Shown: positions 35,235-42,955 of the stretch, one piece after another | How positions within the stretch are numbered: position 1 is the stretch's first letter | Layout: each line of letters opens with the position of its first letter | Origin: Burkholderiales bacterium | GTDB lineage: Bacteria; Pseudomonadota; Gammaproteobacteria; Burkholderiales; SG8-41 | Assembly: GCA_030683105.1 (NCBI GenBank) | Contig: JAUXMZ010000003.1 | Span: 22,703 to 86,702, forward strand | Length of the DNA: 64,000 nucleotides | Direction: 5' to 3' | Notes under the pieces: model-generated | What the model was told of the DNA's origin: nothing | Seen by the model: only the letters and a program-made list of their open reading frames with translations | The model's database searches: none | Program-made: the position numbers and the translations under genes

Positions 35235-35326
35235 ATGAAAACTCCAGAAAACAAATGTCCTTTTTGCACAATCGCGCAGGACCAGATTGTCCTCGACCGC
35301 CCACTCCTGAAGCGTGACGGCTACAG
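35235..35326 (+). pseudogene. HIT 5' fragment (copy 8)
   Basis: MKTPENKCPFCTIAQDQIVL followed by DRPLLKRDGY matches HIT residues 1-~33. The catalytic part is missing. Its last bases overlap the 3' end of the convergent brnA gene, so that gene's end was set by this junction. Confidence 0.78.
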
Positions 35327-35761
35327 CGCCCGTTTTCTCTTTGCCTGAGCGACGGGCGGCGTTTTCCCTGAGGTGATTCGAACGCCGACAGCACTTTTGG
35401 GGCCGGCCGTCCGTAATCCTTGGCGTTTGATGTAACTCCAAATCTTCTTGGTGAGTTCTGCGCGTTCAGCCGGAGTGCCGCCGCGCGCCAGCACAACAAC
35501 ATCCTCAAGGAGATGGTTGATGCGGGTTTGCCATCCCGCGCCCTGGCTCCGGAAATGGTCGAGCACGGCAGGAGACAGGCGCAGGCTGACCAGTTCTTTG
35601 GTTGCTTCCAGCTTCGGCCGCCCACGCGCCCGGCGCGCAGCCTCGACGACCTGCGGGACAACCACCGAGGCGCGCCGCATTTTCGCGAAATCCGCCTGCT
35701 TAAGTCCGGGGCTTTCCACCGCTTTCCAATCCGCTTTACTGATTCGTTTGGGTTTTCTCAT
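35321..35761 (-). CDS. brnA: BrnA-family antitoxin with an extended C-terminus
   Basis: A 146-residue protein. Residues ~1-90 match the BrnA antitoxin family: ISKADWKAVESPGLKQADFA, then RGRPKLEATKELVSLRLSPA and HLLEDVV, a ribbon-helix-helix-like DNA-binding end. Residues ~95-146 are extra; AELTKKIWSYIKRQGL resembles the first helix of SWIB/MDM2 domains, but the rest of that domain is missing. The stop falls inside a HIT gene fragment, suggesting a rearranged 3' end. Its start overlaps brnT by 26 bases. BrnA neutralises BrnT and represses the operon. Confidence 0.8.
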   Translation of the reverse strand: MRKPKRISKADWKAVESPGLKQADFAKMRRASVVVPQVVEAARRARGRPKLEATKELVSLRLSPAVLDHFRSQGAGWQTRINHLLEDVVVLARGGTPAERAELTKKIWSYIKRQGLRTAGPKSAVGVRITSGKTPPVAQAKRKRAL

Positions 35762-36014
35762 ATTGCTTCACCTCTCTCTTGTTTGCCTTGCGCAGGCTGA
35801 TCACCCTTACCGTGGCATCTCGGCGGGTGAAGATCAACACGTGCAACCTGCCGTTGATTGGGCCGATTGACACGAACCGCTCTTCACCGTAATCGCGCCG
35901 GTCGTCGGGCGCCACCAGCGCGTTGTCCCAATCAAAATCCACGACAACGAGAAAATCGACGCGATGGCGCGCCTTGTTTGCTGCCCGCTTTTGCTCATCC
36001 CATTCGTAGAGCAT
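35736..36014 (-). CDS. brnT: BrnT-family ribonuclease toxin
   Basis: A 92-residue BrnT protein: YEWDEQKRAANKARHRVDF at the start, then GEERFVSIGPINGRLHVLIF and VRVISLRKANKREVKQYE. The conserved arginines and RKA(N)xxE end are those of the RelE-like BrnT fold, which degrades RNA and halts translation. It is the first gene of the module and is expressed from a promoter containing a perfect 18-bp palindrome (36019-36036). Confidence 0.92.
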   Translation of the reverse strand: MLYEWDEQKRAANKARHRVDFLVVVDFDWDNALVAPDDRRDYGEERFVSIGPINGRLHVLIFTRRDATVRVISLRKANKREVKQYEKTQTNQ

Positions 36015-36018
36015 GGTA

Positions 36019-36049
36019 TTAGTGTATATACACTAAATAGGAGGGTCAA
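36019..36049 (-). promoter_or_regulatory. brnTA promoter with palindromic operator
   Basis: On the minus strand, TTGACC (36044-36049) and TACACT (36021-36026) are 17 bases apart. TTAGTGTATATACACTAA (36019-36036) is a perfect palindrome covering the -10 and half the spacer. The predicted start point is the A of the brnT ATG at 36014, so the mRNA would be leaderless. BrnA is the expected repressor. Confidence 0.78.
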
Positions 36050-36117
36050 GGCGAATTGAGGCGGCCAGCCCAGGCGGGAGAGACGCCGGGCGAGAGACGA
36101 GAGACGGCAAGGTCGCG

Positions 36118-36184
36118 TTTCTACGCGATCGCGCAGAACCAGATTGTCCTCGACCGCCCACTCCTGAAGCGTGACGGCTGTTGG
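36118..36184 (+). pseudogene. HIT 5' fragment (copy 9)
   Basis: FYAIAQNQIVLDRPLLKRDG then CW matches HIT residues ~12-35. It follows a family F segment (GCGGGAGAGACGCCGGGCGA at 36069) in the same arrangement as at 30898-31042. Confidence 0.7.
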
Positions 36185-36270
36185 ATAAACCAGCCGGTAA
36201 ACGGTAAGCGGGAAAAGCGTGAGGGGTGACCAGCGCCTGGTGGTGGGTGACAGCGCTTTGCGGGTGAGAC

Positions 36271-36299
36271 TTGCGCTAGTCCCATTATGGGACTATGCT
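36271..36299 (+). promoter_or_regulatory. higBA-2 promoter with palindromic operator
   Basis: TTGCGC (36271-36276) and TATGCT (36294-36299) are 17 bases apart. The spacer is filled by the perfect palindrome TAGTCCCATTATGGGACTA (36277-36295). The -10 ends five to six bases before the higB ATG at 36305, predicting a leaderless transcript. Confidence 0.78.
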
Positions 36300-36304
36300 G
36301 TGTT

Positions 36305-36607
36305 ATGCGCGTTATTGCCCTGTCCACGTTGCGGGAGTTTTGGACCGGCAAGGTGGCCTATGCCGATGCCCGGGAGCCGACGCTGGCGTGGTATCGCCAT
36401 GTGGTCAGGGCGGACTGGCGGTCGCCGGCTGACGTCAAACGTGAATTTGGCAGTGCGAGCATCCTGCGCGACGGGCGAGTGGTGTTCAACGTCGCCGGCA
36501 ACAAATACCGTATCGTGGTCTGGATCAACTATCCGTACCGCGTCGTGTATGTCCGATTCATAGGCACCCATGCGCAGTACGACAGGGTAGATGCGCAAAA
36601 CATCTGA
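36305..36607 (+). CDS. higB: HigB-type mRNA interferase toxin (module 2)
   Basis: A 100-residue protein starting MRVIALSTLREFW, with WRSPADVKREFGSASILRDG, RVVFNVAGNKYRIVVWINYP and VRFIGTHAQYDRVDA. This is the HigB family of ribosome-dependent mRNA interferases (RelE fold). The C-terminal TH-x-x-YD is the conserved catalytic end. It is unrelated in sequence to the broken HigB at 17992. It precedes its antitoxin by 12 bases. Confidence 0.92.
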   Translation: MRVIALSTLREFWTGKVAYADAREPTLAWYRHVVRADWRSPADVKREFGSASILRDGRVVFNVAGNKYRIVVWINYPYRVVYVRFIGTHAQYDRVDAQNI

Positions 36608-36619
36608 TGGAGTGACGAC

Positions 36620-36994
36620 ATGGAAATAAGACCGATCAGAACCAAGGCGGATTACCGGGCCGCGTTGCAGGAAATCGAGGGCTTGATGTCGGCCGGGCCC
36701 AATACGCCGGAAGGCGAGCGCCTGGACATACTGGCCACGCTCGTTGAGGCATACGAGAACAAGCATTACCGGTTCGATCTGCCCGACCCGGTGGATGCGA
36801 TCAAGTTCCGCATGGAACAGATGGAGCTGGCGCCCAAGGACCTCGTGCCGATGATCGGGCGGATCAATCGCGTGTACGAGATCCTGAATCGCAAGCGTCC
36901 GCTGACGCTCGCCATGATTCAGCGGCTGCACAGCAAGCTGGGCATTCCCGCCGAATCCCTGATCAAACAGTCTGACAGGCATCGGGCGGCCTGA
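36620..36994 (+). CDS. higA: HigA-type antitoxin (module 2)
   Basis: A 124-residue antitoxin of the larger HigA class. MEIRPIRTKADYRAALQEIE is the toxin-binding start, and a C-terminal helix-turn-helix lies around residues 75-110 (LAPKDLVPMIGRINRVYEIL, then RPLTLAMIQRL). It binds HigB and, through the helix-turn-helix, the palindrome at 36277-36295. ATG 36620 follows the toxin stop closely. Confidence 0.92.
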   Translation: MEIRPIRTKADYRAALQEIEGLMSAGPNTPEGERLDILATLVEAYENKHYRFDLPDPVDAIKFRMEQMELAPKDLVPMIGRINRVYEILNRKRPLTLAMIQRLHSKLGIPAESLIKQSDRHRAA

Positions 36995-37127
36995 TTTGGG
37001 CGGGGAAAGCAGCAGGGGCAGACCACTAAGGTGAGAGAGGCGCCGGGCGAAAGATGAGAGACGTGAAGCGTGAGGCGTGAGCGGTGAGTGGTGAGAACAA
37101 TCAGGCTCGCTTTAAACAAGGATAAAA
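36995..37127. repeat. GCAGACCACTAAGG leader fragment and GTGAGGC-type heptamer array
   Basis: GGGCAGACCACTAAGG (the HIT leader start) runs into GTGAGAG/GAGACG units. Then come GTGAAGC, GTGAGGC, GTGAGCG, GTGAGTG and GTGAG (37061-37095), a clean 7-bp period with drifting sequence. Confidence 0.7.
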
Positions 37128-37319
37128 ATGGCGCGACGGCGGCAGAGACAGCGGGAAGGCTTGTTCGAAGAGTTGTTCGAGGTCACAGCCAAGTTGCCGT
37201 GGTGGGCAGGCGTCGTTATCGCTGCCGTGGCATATTTGTGGCTGCACCACTATCCTGTCATGGAAGTTGGTGCAACGGCAAGCCGTGGGTTCCTTATTCA
37301 GGATGGAGAAAAACAATGA
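37128..37319 (+). pseudogene. 5' fragment of a membrane Mrr-type nuclease gene
   Basis: A 63-residue open frame, MARRRQRQREGLFEELFEVT then KLPWWAGVVIAAVAY and LHHYPVMEVGA. It matches the first ~46 residues of the complete protein at 27098 (membrane helix 1 included) and about 20 bases before the ATG. The nuclease domain and zinc ribbon are missing. Its TGA overlaps the ATG of Bug-2 (ATGA), so if translated it would couple ribosomes into the receptor gene. Confidence 0.75.
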
Positions 37320-38281
37320 CCAGGTATTTCATGACAGTACTGGCAGCTCTGTTTTCACTCGTCGGCGCAGCGCAGGCACAACCGTACCCCTCCAAGGTCG
37401 TAAGAATCGTGCTTGGCTTTCCGGCAGCGACTACCGTTGATTTACTTGTGCGGCCGCTTGCCCAGAAACTTTCGGAATCGCTGGGACAGCAATTCATCGT
37501 GGAAAACCGCGCCGGCGCGACCGGGCTTATCGCCAACGAGGGCGTCGCACGTGCTGCACCAGATGGTTACACGTTGCTGGGGGCACCCGGCTCGTCCCTG
37601 ACCTCCAGTCCTCAGATGTTCGCCAAGCCGCCTTTCGATGTTCTCAGGGATTTTGCGCCGATTGCGCAAATCGGCGCCTTCGGGTACGTGTTCATCGCGC
37701 ACCCCGGGGTGCCGGTTAAGAATGTGAAACAACTCATCGCGCTCGCCCGTGCCAAGCCGGCCTTCCTCACGTATGGCTCGTCGGGAATCGGCAGCGGCTT
37801 TCACCTGGCAGGCGAGTTGTTCACCACCATGGCGAATGTCAAGATGTTGCACGTGCCATACAAAGGCGGTGCTGCCGCAATGAACGACATGCTGGCCGGT
37901 CGCATCGATGTCATGTTTTATAGTCTCGCCGTGACGATGCCTCAGATTCGAGCTGGAAAGCTGCGCCCGCTGGCGGTGACGGGAGTCAAACGGGATGCGC
38001 TGATGCCCGACGTCCCGACGATGGAGGAAGCTGGCCTGAAGGGATACGAAATAACGGGATGGCATGGCCTGCTGGCGCCGGCTGGCACGCCGGCCGCAGT
38101 CCTCGATAAGCTTAACGCTGAAATTGTACGCATACTGCAAGCCGCCGACATGAAGAAATTGTGGGAACGATATGGCATGGAAACCCCGTCGACGACGCAG
38201 GCGCAGTTTGCTGCGGTGATCAAGAGCGATTACGAAATGTATTCGAAGTTGATCAAGTCTGCAGGCATAAAGCCGAATTGA
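37316..38281 (+). CDS. Bug/TctC-family periplasmic solute-binding protein (Bug-2)
   Basis: A 321-residue receptor: signal peptide residues 1-20 (ending GAAQAQ), mature start YPSKVVRIVLGF, then VENRAGATGLIANEG, APDGYTLL, DFAPIAQIG and HVPYKGGAAAM. The first pocket loop is PAATTVDL instead of the usual PGGxxDxxAR. ATG 37316 has GGAGAAAAAC upstream. The longer open frame reaches back through an unrelated frame of the nuclease fragment. The esterase-like gene follows in the same direction, so the receptor may serve uptake of that enzyme's substrate; this is inference. Confidence 0.88.
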   Translation: MTRYFMTVLAALFSLVGAAQAQPYPSKVVRIVLGFPAATTVDLLVRPLAQKLSESLGQQFIVENRAGATGLIANEGVARAAPDGYTLLGAPGSSLTSSPQMFAKPPFDVLRDFAPIAQIGAFGYVFIAHPGVPVKNVKQLIALARAKPAFLTYGSSGIGSGFHLAGELFTTMANVKMLHVPYKGGAAAMNDMLAGRIDVMFYSLAVTMPQIRAGKLRPLAVTGVKRDALMPDVPTMEEAGLKGYEITGWHGLLAPAGTPAAVLDKLNAEIVRILQAADMKKLWERYGMETPSTTQAQFAAVIKSDYEMYSKLIKSAGIKPN

Positions 38282-38409
38282 GTCCACTGCGGCTCACATG
38301 GGAATTTCCGGATATCCGGAGCGGGTCGGCGGATCGCGACCCGCAAGAGCGGTAACACTGTCGCCGGCGTCCCAAGCGGGCAGACAACAATTCCAACGAA
38401 GGAATGTGC

Positions 38410-39582
38410 ATGAACACGCTCAGCGAGAAACAAATCAGGCATTGGTATCAATACTTTCCGAATCACTACATGTGGTCGCAGGGGATTGGGATGGCGATCG
38501 AGATGATTCCGTGGGGCGCGGCGGCCATGGGCGAAATCGATCAGGTGGGTCAACGGCTGCTGGGCCGGGAGGGCGATAACGAGGCATGGTGCGAAGAATG
38601 GTCGCGCATGGCGGCGAAAATGGAGCGGCGGGCCGCTGAAGCTGTCGCTGAAGGCCACACACTGACAGCCGGCACGTATTATCTGCACGCTGCGACCTAC
38701 TACGGCTACGGCGAACGTTACCTGCACCTGGGCGAGCGCAAACTCGCGGTATACGGTCAACATCTTCGCTGCTTCTCCGAGGGCATGGCCCGGCGCCACC
38801 CGAATGCCGAGCGGGTCGAGGTACCGTATGAAGGCACCACGCTGCCGGCATGGTTCATGCGTGGTAAAGGTACGGGCGGTGGCAAGGCCCCGACGGTGGT
38901 GTTCTTTAACGGGCTCGACGGTTCGAAAGAGGTCGGCATTCTCTACGGCGGCATCGAGCTGGCGGAGCGCGGCATCAACACACTTGCAATCGATGGCCCG
39001 GGCCAGGGTGAAGCATTACGGTTGCAGAACATTACAAGTCGCTTCGACTGGGAAGCGCCGGCGAGCGCCGCGTACGATTACGTCGCCGGTCGAGCCGACG
39101 TGGATCCGGCGCGCGTAGCCGTCATGGGAATCAGCATGGGGGGCTATTTCGCACCTCGCGCCGCCGCGATGGATCCGCGCTTCGCCGCATGCGTCGCATG
39201 GGGCGGCCATTTTGATTATCACGAGTCCTGGATTCGCAGGCGGCGCGAAATCGAATCTGGCGGCAGTAAAGTATCCGCGCCGCATTTCCATCTCCTGTGG
39301 GTACTTGGCGTCCCGGACATGGATGCTGCCATGGAGAAGTTGAAAAGTTATACGCTTGCCGGAGTCGCTGACAAAATAAAGTGTCCGTTTCTAGTGGTGC
39401 ATGGCGAGCATGACACGATCGTGCCGGTCGACTACGCGCGCCGGTTGTACCAAGCGGTGGGGAGCAAGAACAAAACCCTGAAGATATTCACGCCGGATGA
39501 TGGCGGTGCGGAACACTGCCAGGGCGATAATCGGGTTCTTGGTGCGAACTACGTTGCAGATTGGCTGGCTGACCATCTTTGA
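38410..39582 (+). CDS. Alpha/beta hydrolase (FrsA / 2,6-dihydroxypseudooxynicotine hydrolase-like)
   Basis: A 390-residue hydrolase. A helical cap-like N-terminal region (~1-130) precedes the hydrolase core with VVFFNGLDGSKE as oxyanion loop, nucleophile elbow GISMGG, acid VVHGEHDTIV and histidine in GGAEHCQGDN. The layout is that of the esterase family containing pseudooxynicotine C-C hydrolase and FrsA-like proteins; the substrate is unknown. AAGGA seven bases before ATG 38410 makes it the better of two adjacent starts. The partial gene at the right edge (62909) is a paralogue with the same layout. Confidence 0.87.
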   Translation: MNTLSEKQIRHWYQYFPNHYMWSQGIGMAIEMIPWGAAAMGEIDQVGQRLLGREGDNEAWCEEWSRMAAKMERRAAEAVAEGHTLTAGTYYLHAATYYGYGERYLHLGERKLAVYGQHLRCFSEGMARRHPNAERVEVPYEGTTLPAWFMRGKGTGGGKAPTVVFFNGLDGSKEVGILYGGIELAERGINTLAIDGPGQGEALRLQNITSRFDWEAPASAAYDYVAGRADVDPARVAVMGISMGGYFAPRAAAMDPRFAACVAWGGHFDYHESWIRRRREIESGGSKVSAPHFHLLWVLGVPDMDAAMEKLKSYTLAGVADKIKCPFLVVHGEHDTIVPVDYARRLYQAVGSKNKTLKIFTPDDGGAEHCQGDNRVLGANYVADWLADHL

Positions 39583-40115
39583 TATATACGGCGACAGACC
39601 ACTAAGGCGGGATAGACGCCGGGCGAAAGACGAGAGACGGAAGAGCTAAGGTAACAGGGTCAGTTCGTGACTTTGCATCTCGTGAACCGAGCGAATGTGC
39701 GACAGACGAGCGAATAGCCGGCCTGATTCACCCCTAGAGCAATAGTATAAAGACGAATAAAAACAACGGATTATAGATATCCCTCGTAGGTCAGAGCACT
39801 ACGTGATGGGAGAGACGCCGGGCGAGAGACGAGAGGCGAAAAGCGTGGACGGCGAACCGTTTTGGCGCTGCCGCATGCCTTGAAGATAATTCGCTGCGCT
39901 GGTTTTTCCCCTCGCTGCCGCGCCGGTTCTGTGGACCCATGTGCGCCGCCGAGCAGCGCAGACCAGCCCGGGAATTTAATCTGCCACGTACAATTAATTA
40001 GCGGAGCATATCCACTGTATTGTGCCGCGGCTGCAGCGTTGACTAGCCCAGTCGATGCTGGAATACTCAATCGACGTTAACTTGAAATCCTGTCCAACCT
40101 CAAAAGGAGCGCAGC
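39583..40115. repeat. Repeat-rich gap: family F, family D, family C fragment
   Basis: About 530 bp without a gene. GACAGACCACTAAGGCGGGA and GAGAGAC units lie at 39592-39640; family D (39681-39770) is almost identical to that at 23057. A second GGGAGAGACGCCGGGCGAGA unit is at 39809-39840 and a family C fragment (GGACCCATGTGCGCCGCCGA) at 39932-39976. The Bug-3 ribosome site AAAGGAGCG is at its end. Confidence 0.75.
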
Positions 40116-41087
40116 ATGGCTACCATTAAAATGAGCTGCTATAAATTGCTGACTGTTGCTCTGGCGGGCGTGTCGCTTGCACTGGGATCGCTCGCTGTGC
40201 AGGCGCAGCCGTTCCCGAACAAGCCTTTGGAACTCGTCGTGCCGTTCGGCGCGGGGGCAGCGCCGGACACCGTGGCGCGCGAACTGGCGCGGGGCATGAC
40301 CAAGCATCTCGGCCAGCAGATCATCGTCGTGAACAAGCCGGGCGCTGGCGGCGCTATCGGCTATCAATACGTTCAAGCGAAAAAACCGGATGGCTACAGC
40401 ATGGTCCTGAGCTCGAATTCGATCTCTACCGCCTACTACGGCGGCATGATGCCGTTCAACTATAGTGCGTTCAACCCGGTTGCGCGCGTAACCATCGAGT
40501 TGCCGGTGCTTGCGGTTCGGACCGGCTCCCCGTTTAACAACCTCAAAGACCTGGTCGCGTTCGTCAAACAGAATCCAGGGAAGCTGCGTGTCGGCTCGAC
40601 CAGCATCGGCAGCCACATGCACCTCACGCTGGTGGGGTTCTTCGGCGATCTGGACGTCACAGCGGTTCCGTTTCCGAAAGGCGGCCACGTCGCGAGCCTG
40701 CTGGGCGAGGAAATCGACGCGGTCATTACCTTGCCCGGTTCGCTGGCACCGCAAGTCAAGGCAGGCAGCCTGAAAGTCCTCGGCGTGCTGGCCTCTGCCC
40801 GCGAGCCGGTGTTTCCGGACGTGCCGACGGCCACCGAGCAGGGTTTTCCCTTCCAATCCGACTTATGGCGCGCTATCCACTTGCCTAAAGGCACTCCACC
40901 CGAAGTCATCGCGCGCCTCGAAGACGCTATTCGCCAGTCAGTCATGAGCCCGGAATTCAAAAAGCTTGGTGAAACAGCCGGTTATCTGCCTGCTTACCAG
41001 GGCAGCACCGCATTTGCAAAGACGATTGTTGCCGACGATGCCGTTATTGCCCAAATGATGACCAAGGCGGGGCTGAAGAAAAACTAG
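40116..41087 (+). CDS. Bug/TctC-family periplasmic solute-binding protein (Bug-3)
   Basis: A 323-residue receptor with a longish signal peptide (~1-30, ending AVQAQP). The mature start is FPNKPLELVVPFGAGAAPDT, followed by VNKPGAGGAIGYQY and KPDGYSMVL. The usual HVPYKG is replaced by AVPFPKGGHV, so the ligand loop has diverged. AAAGGAGCG precedes the ATG at good distance. A strong terminator follows at 41103. The next gene is an amidohydrolase, a common pairing of receptor and catabolic enzyme. Confidence 0.9.
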   Translation: MATIKMSCYKLLTVALAGVSLALGSLAVQAQPFPNKPLELVVPFGAGAAPDTVARELARGMTKHLGQQIIVVNKPGAGGAIGYQYVQAKKPDGYSMVLSSNSISTAYYGGMMPFNYSAFNPVARVTIELPVLAVRTGSPFNNLKDLVAFVKQNPGKLRVGSTSIGSHMHLTLVGFFGDLDVTAVPFPKGGHVASLLGEEIDAVITLPGSLAPQVKAGSLKVLGVLASAREPVFPDVPTATEQGFPFQSDLWRAIHLPKGTPPEVIARLEDAIRQSVMSPEFKKLGETAGYLPAYQGSTAFAKTIVADDAVIAQMMTKAGLKKN

Positions 41088-41102
41088 AATTCATCTCAAA
41101 AT

Positions 41103-41139
41103 CCCCTCTCCCCGCCGACGCGGGGCGAGGGAGTTTTTT
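41103..41139 (+). terminator. Rho-independent terminator downstream of Bug-3
   Basis: CCCTCTCCCCGC pairs with GCGGGGCGAGGG (one mismatch) and is followed by AG and TTTTTT. The same CCCTCTCC core appears as a dispersed hairpin elsewhere, so the terminator may derive from that repeat. Confidence 0.8.
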
Positions 41140-41201
41140 AAGTTACGATTTAACAGCGCCGCAGCCCATTCCGCTGCGATGAAAAGAAAGGCAGTCCAGT
41201 T

Positions 41202-42629
41202 ATGCCCCGTGTCTTGATTAAAAATGCCTGCATCCTGTCCCTGGATCCCCAGATCGGCGATCTCGATCATGGCGATCTGCTGGTCACTGACGAGCGCATT
41301 ACCGAGGTGGCGCCGCGCATCGAGGCCCAGGCCGATCGCGTCATCGACGGCGCTGGCACCATCGTGCTGCCCGGGCTGATCAACGCGCACGTCCATACCT
41401 GGGAGACCGCGCTGCGCGGCATAGGCAGCGACTGGGCCGGGTCGGACTACTTCAATTTTTTCCATGCCAAACTTGCGCCGCTGTATACGCCGCAGGATAC
41501 GTTCATCGGCACCTTGGTCGGCTCGCTGGCCCAGATCGACGCCGGCGTGACAGCCATCTTCGACTGGTGCCACAACAACTCGACCCCGGCGCACACCGAT
41601 GCTGCTGTCGACGCGTTGTTCGAGTCCGGCGTGCGCGCGGTCTTCGGCCATGGCACGGTCAAGCCGCATCCCAAGCCGGGACAGCTGCACTTTTCCCAGA
41701 TTCCGCATCCGGTTGCGGAAATCAGCCGCTTGAGAAAGGGCCGCCTGTCGAGCGACGATGCGCTCGTCAAGCTTTCAATGGCTATTCTCGGGCCGGATTA
41801 CTCCACCCTCGAGGTATGCCGCCAGGACTTTCGCGCCGCGCGGGATTTCGGCCTGCTGTCGAGCGCGCATGTGTGGGGCCGCGCCAACCGCCTGGTGCCA
41901 GGCGGCTATCGCACGATTGCTGCCGAGGGCCTGCTGGATGAGAATCACAACGCGGTGCACGCCAACTACATTGAAGACGACGAGCTGAAAGTGCTGATCG
42001 ACTGCGGCGCATCCATCACCTCCACCACCACAGGCGAGATGAACAACCATGTCCGTCCGTCGCTCAGCGGCCGCATACGCAAGCTTCAGGGTCATCCGTC
42101 GATCGGGACCGACAGCGAGGTGGCAACCAAGGGCGACATGTTCGAAGCCATGCGCTCGGCGCTGCGCATTCAGCGGTTGTTCGCCAACCAGGAGACCGTG
42201 CTGAAACTGGAACAGGCCAAGGGCAGCGCGGCGGCCGAATTTGCCCGGAACAATCTGAAAACCATAGGCACGGGCGGCTCTTTCATCGAGAAAGTATCCT
42301 TCAGGACGCGGGAAATTCTCGAGTGGGCCACGATCAACAACGCCAAAGCCATGCGCATCGACCATCTTGTTGGGTCGCTCACTCCCGGCAAACAGGCCGA
42401 CATTATTATGGTGAGGCGCGATGGGCTTCACATCGTTTCCGCGCAAGATCCCGTGCAGGCTGTTGTTTCGTACGCGCAAAACAGCGACGTGGACACCGTG
42501 ATGATCGCGGGGCGCATCGTGAAGGAACAGGGCGTGCTGACGTTCGGCGGGCTACATAAACGGATCGATGAACTACGCCAGTCTGCGGCGCGCCTGCTGG
42601 CTCAGGAACGCGCTAACAGTGCGCATTGA
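41202..42629 (+). CDS. Metal-dependent amidohydrolase (Atz/Trz-SsnA-like)
   Basis: A 475-residue TIM-barrel amidohydrolase. Metal ligands are visible as HVH in LINAHVHTWE (~63-65), a His in SSAHVWG, HANYIEDDEL and the Asp of GTDSEVATKGD. The flanking small beta-sandwich uses the N-terminus and the C-terminal GKQADIIMV. The subfamily includes chlorohydrolases, cytosine/guanine-type deaminases and SsnA-like proteins, which remove amino or halide groups from N-heterocycles. The exact substrate is not readable. It lies 114 bases after Bug-3, beyond a terminator. Confidence 0.87.
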   Translation: MPRVLIKNACILSLDPQIGDLDHGDLLVTDERITEVAPRIEAQADRVIDGAGTIVLPGLINAHVHTWETALRGIGSDWAGSDYFNFFHAKLAPLYTPQDTFIGTLVGSLAQIDAGVTAIFDWCHNNSTPAHTDAAVDALFESGVRAVFGHGTVKPHPKPGQLHFSQIPHPVAEISRLRKGRLSSDDALVKLSMAILGPDYSTLEVCRQDFRAARDFGLLSSAHVWGRANRLVPGGYRTIAAEGLLDENHNAVHANYIEDDELKVLIDCGASITSTTTGEMNNHVRPSLSGRIRKLQGHPSIGTDSEVATKGDMFEAMRSALRIQRLFANQETVLKLEQAKGSAAAEFARNNLKTIGTGGSFIEKVSFRTREILEWATINNAKAMRIDHLVGSLTPGKQADIIMVRRDGLHIVSAQDPVQAVVSYAQNSDVDTVMIAGRIVKEQGVLTFGGLHKRIDELRQSAARLLAQERANSAH

Positions 42630-42904
42630 CGGTTTAGCAAATGACAAGGGGACGGAGCCCTAATCTTTTTGGTGACAGCAGCCTAGCGAATAGCCGCCCT
42701 GATTCACCCCTAGAGCAAGAATAAAATATCTAATAAAAACAACAGGATATTTCTGAAGGACAAGAGCGGGAGAGTCGCTGGACAAGAGACGAGAGACGGC
42801 AGGGTCTGTTTCTGCATGAAACGGATTATATTTTCTAAGTTTTTCCTCAATATTCGCTATTCGAAAACGTCAAATATTTCATAATAGACTGATTTAATTG
42901 ATAC
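42630..42904. repeat. Gap with family D and family F fragments
   Basis: Family D (GCGAATAGCCGCCCTGATTC then TAATAAAAACAACAGG, 42686-42752) is followed by GCGGGAGAGTCGCTGGACAA and GAGACGAGAGACGGCAGGGT (42768-42812). GTTTCTGC then diverges before the rest of the HIT codons. The last ~80 bases are AT-rich and lead into the promoter of the next operon. Confidence 0.65.
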
Positions 42905-42950
42905 TTGACTGATCTTCTTGATGGTTATATGCTGTTTGCAAACTGCATAT
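42905..42950 (+). promoter_or_regulatory. Promoter and operator of the AbiE-like pair
   Basis: TTGACT (42905-42910) and TATGCT (42928-42933) are 17 bases apart. ATATGCTGTTTG and CAAACTGCATAT (42927-42950) form a 24-bp palindrome with 11 of 12 pairs matching, covering the -10 and the predicted start point. The ATG follows at 42956. The winged-helix protein encoded first is the likely repressor. Confidence 0.75.
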
Positions 42951-42955
42951 ACATC

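Larger units (their letters stand above)
34860..35320. repeat. Repeat-rich gap with three HIT 5' fragments
   Basis: About 460 bp without a gene. Family F with GAGAGAC units lies at 34926-34962, and HIT codons 12-16 at 34976-34999. A 134-bp block (34966-35099) is repeated at 45511-45644. HIT fragments follow at 35104-35160 and 35235-35326, separated by GTAAGCAGTAAGCGGAGAGC heptamers (35162-35200). Antisense frames here are repeat artefacts. Confidence 0.75.

Noticed and set aside
37088..37315. Long N-terminal extension of Bug-2 from 37088
   Set aside because: The extension is the wrong frame of the Mrr fragment; Bug-2 has its own ribosome site and signal peptide at 37316.
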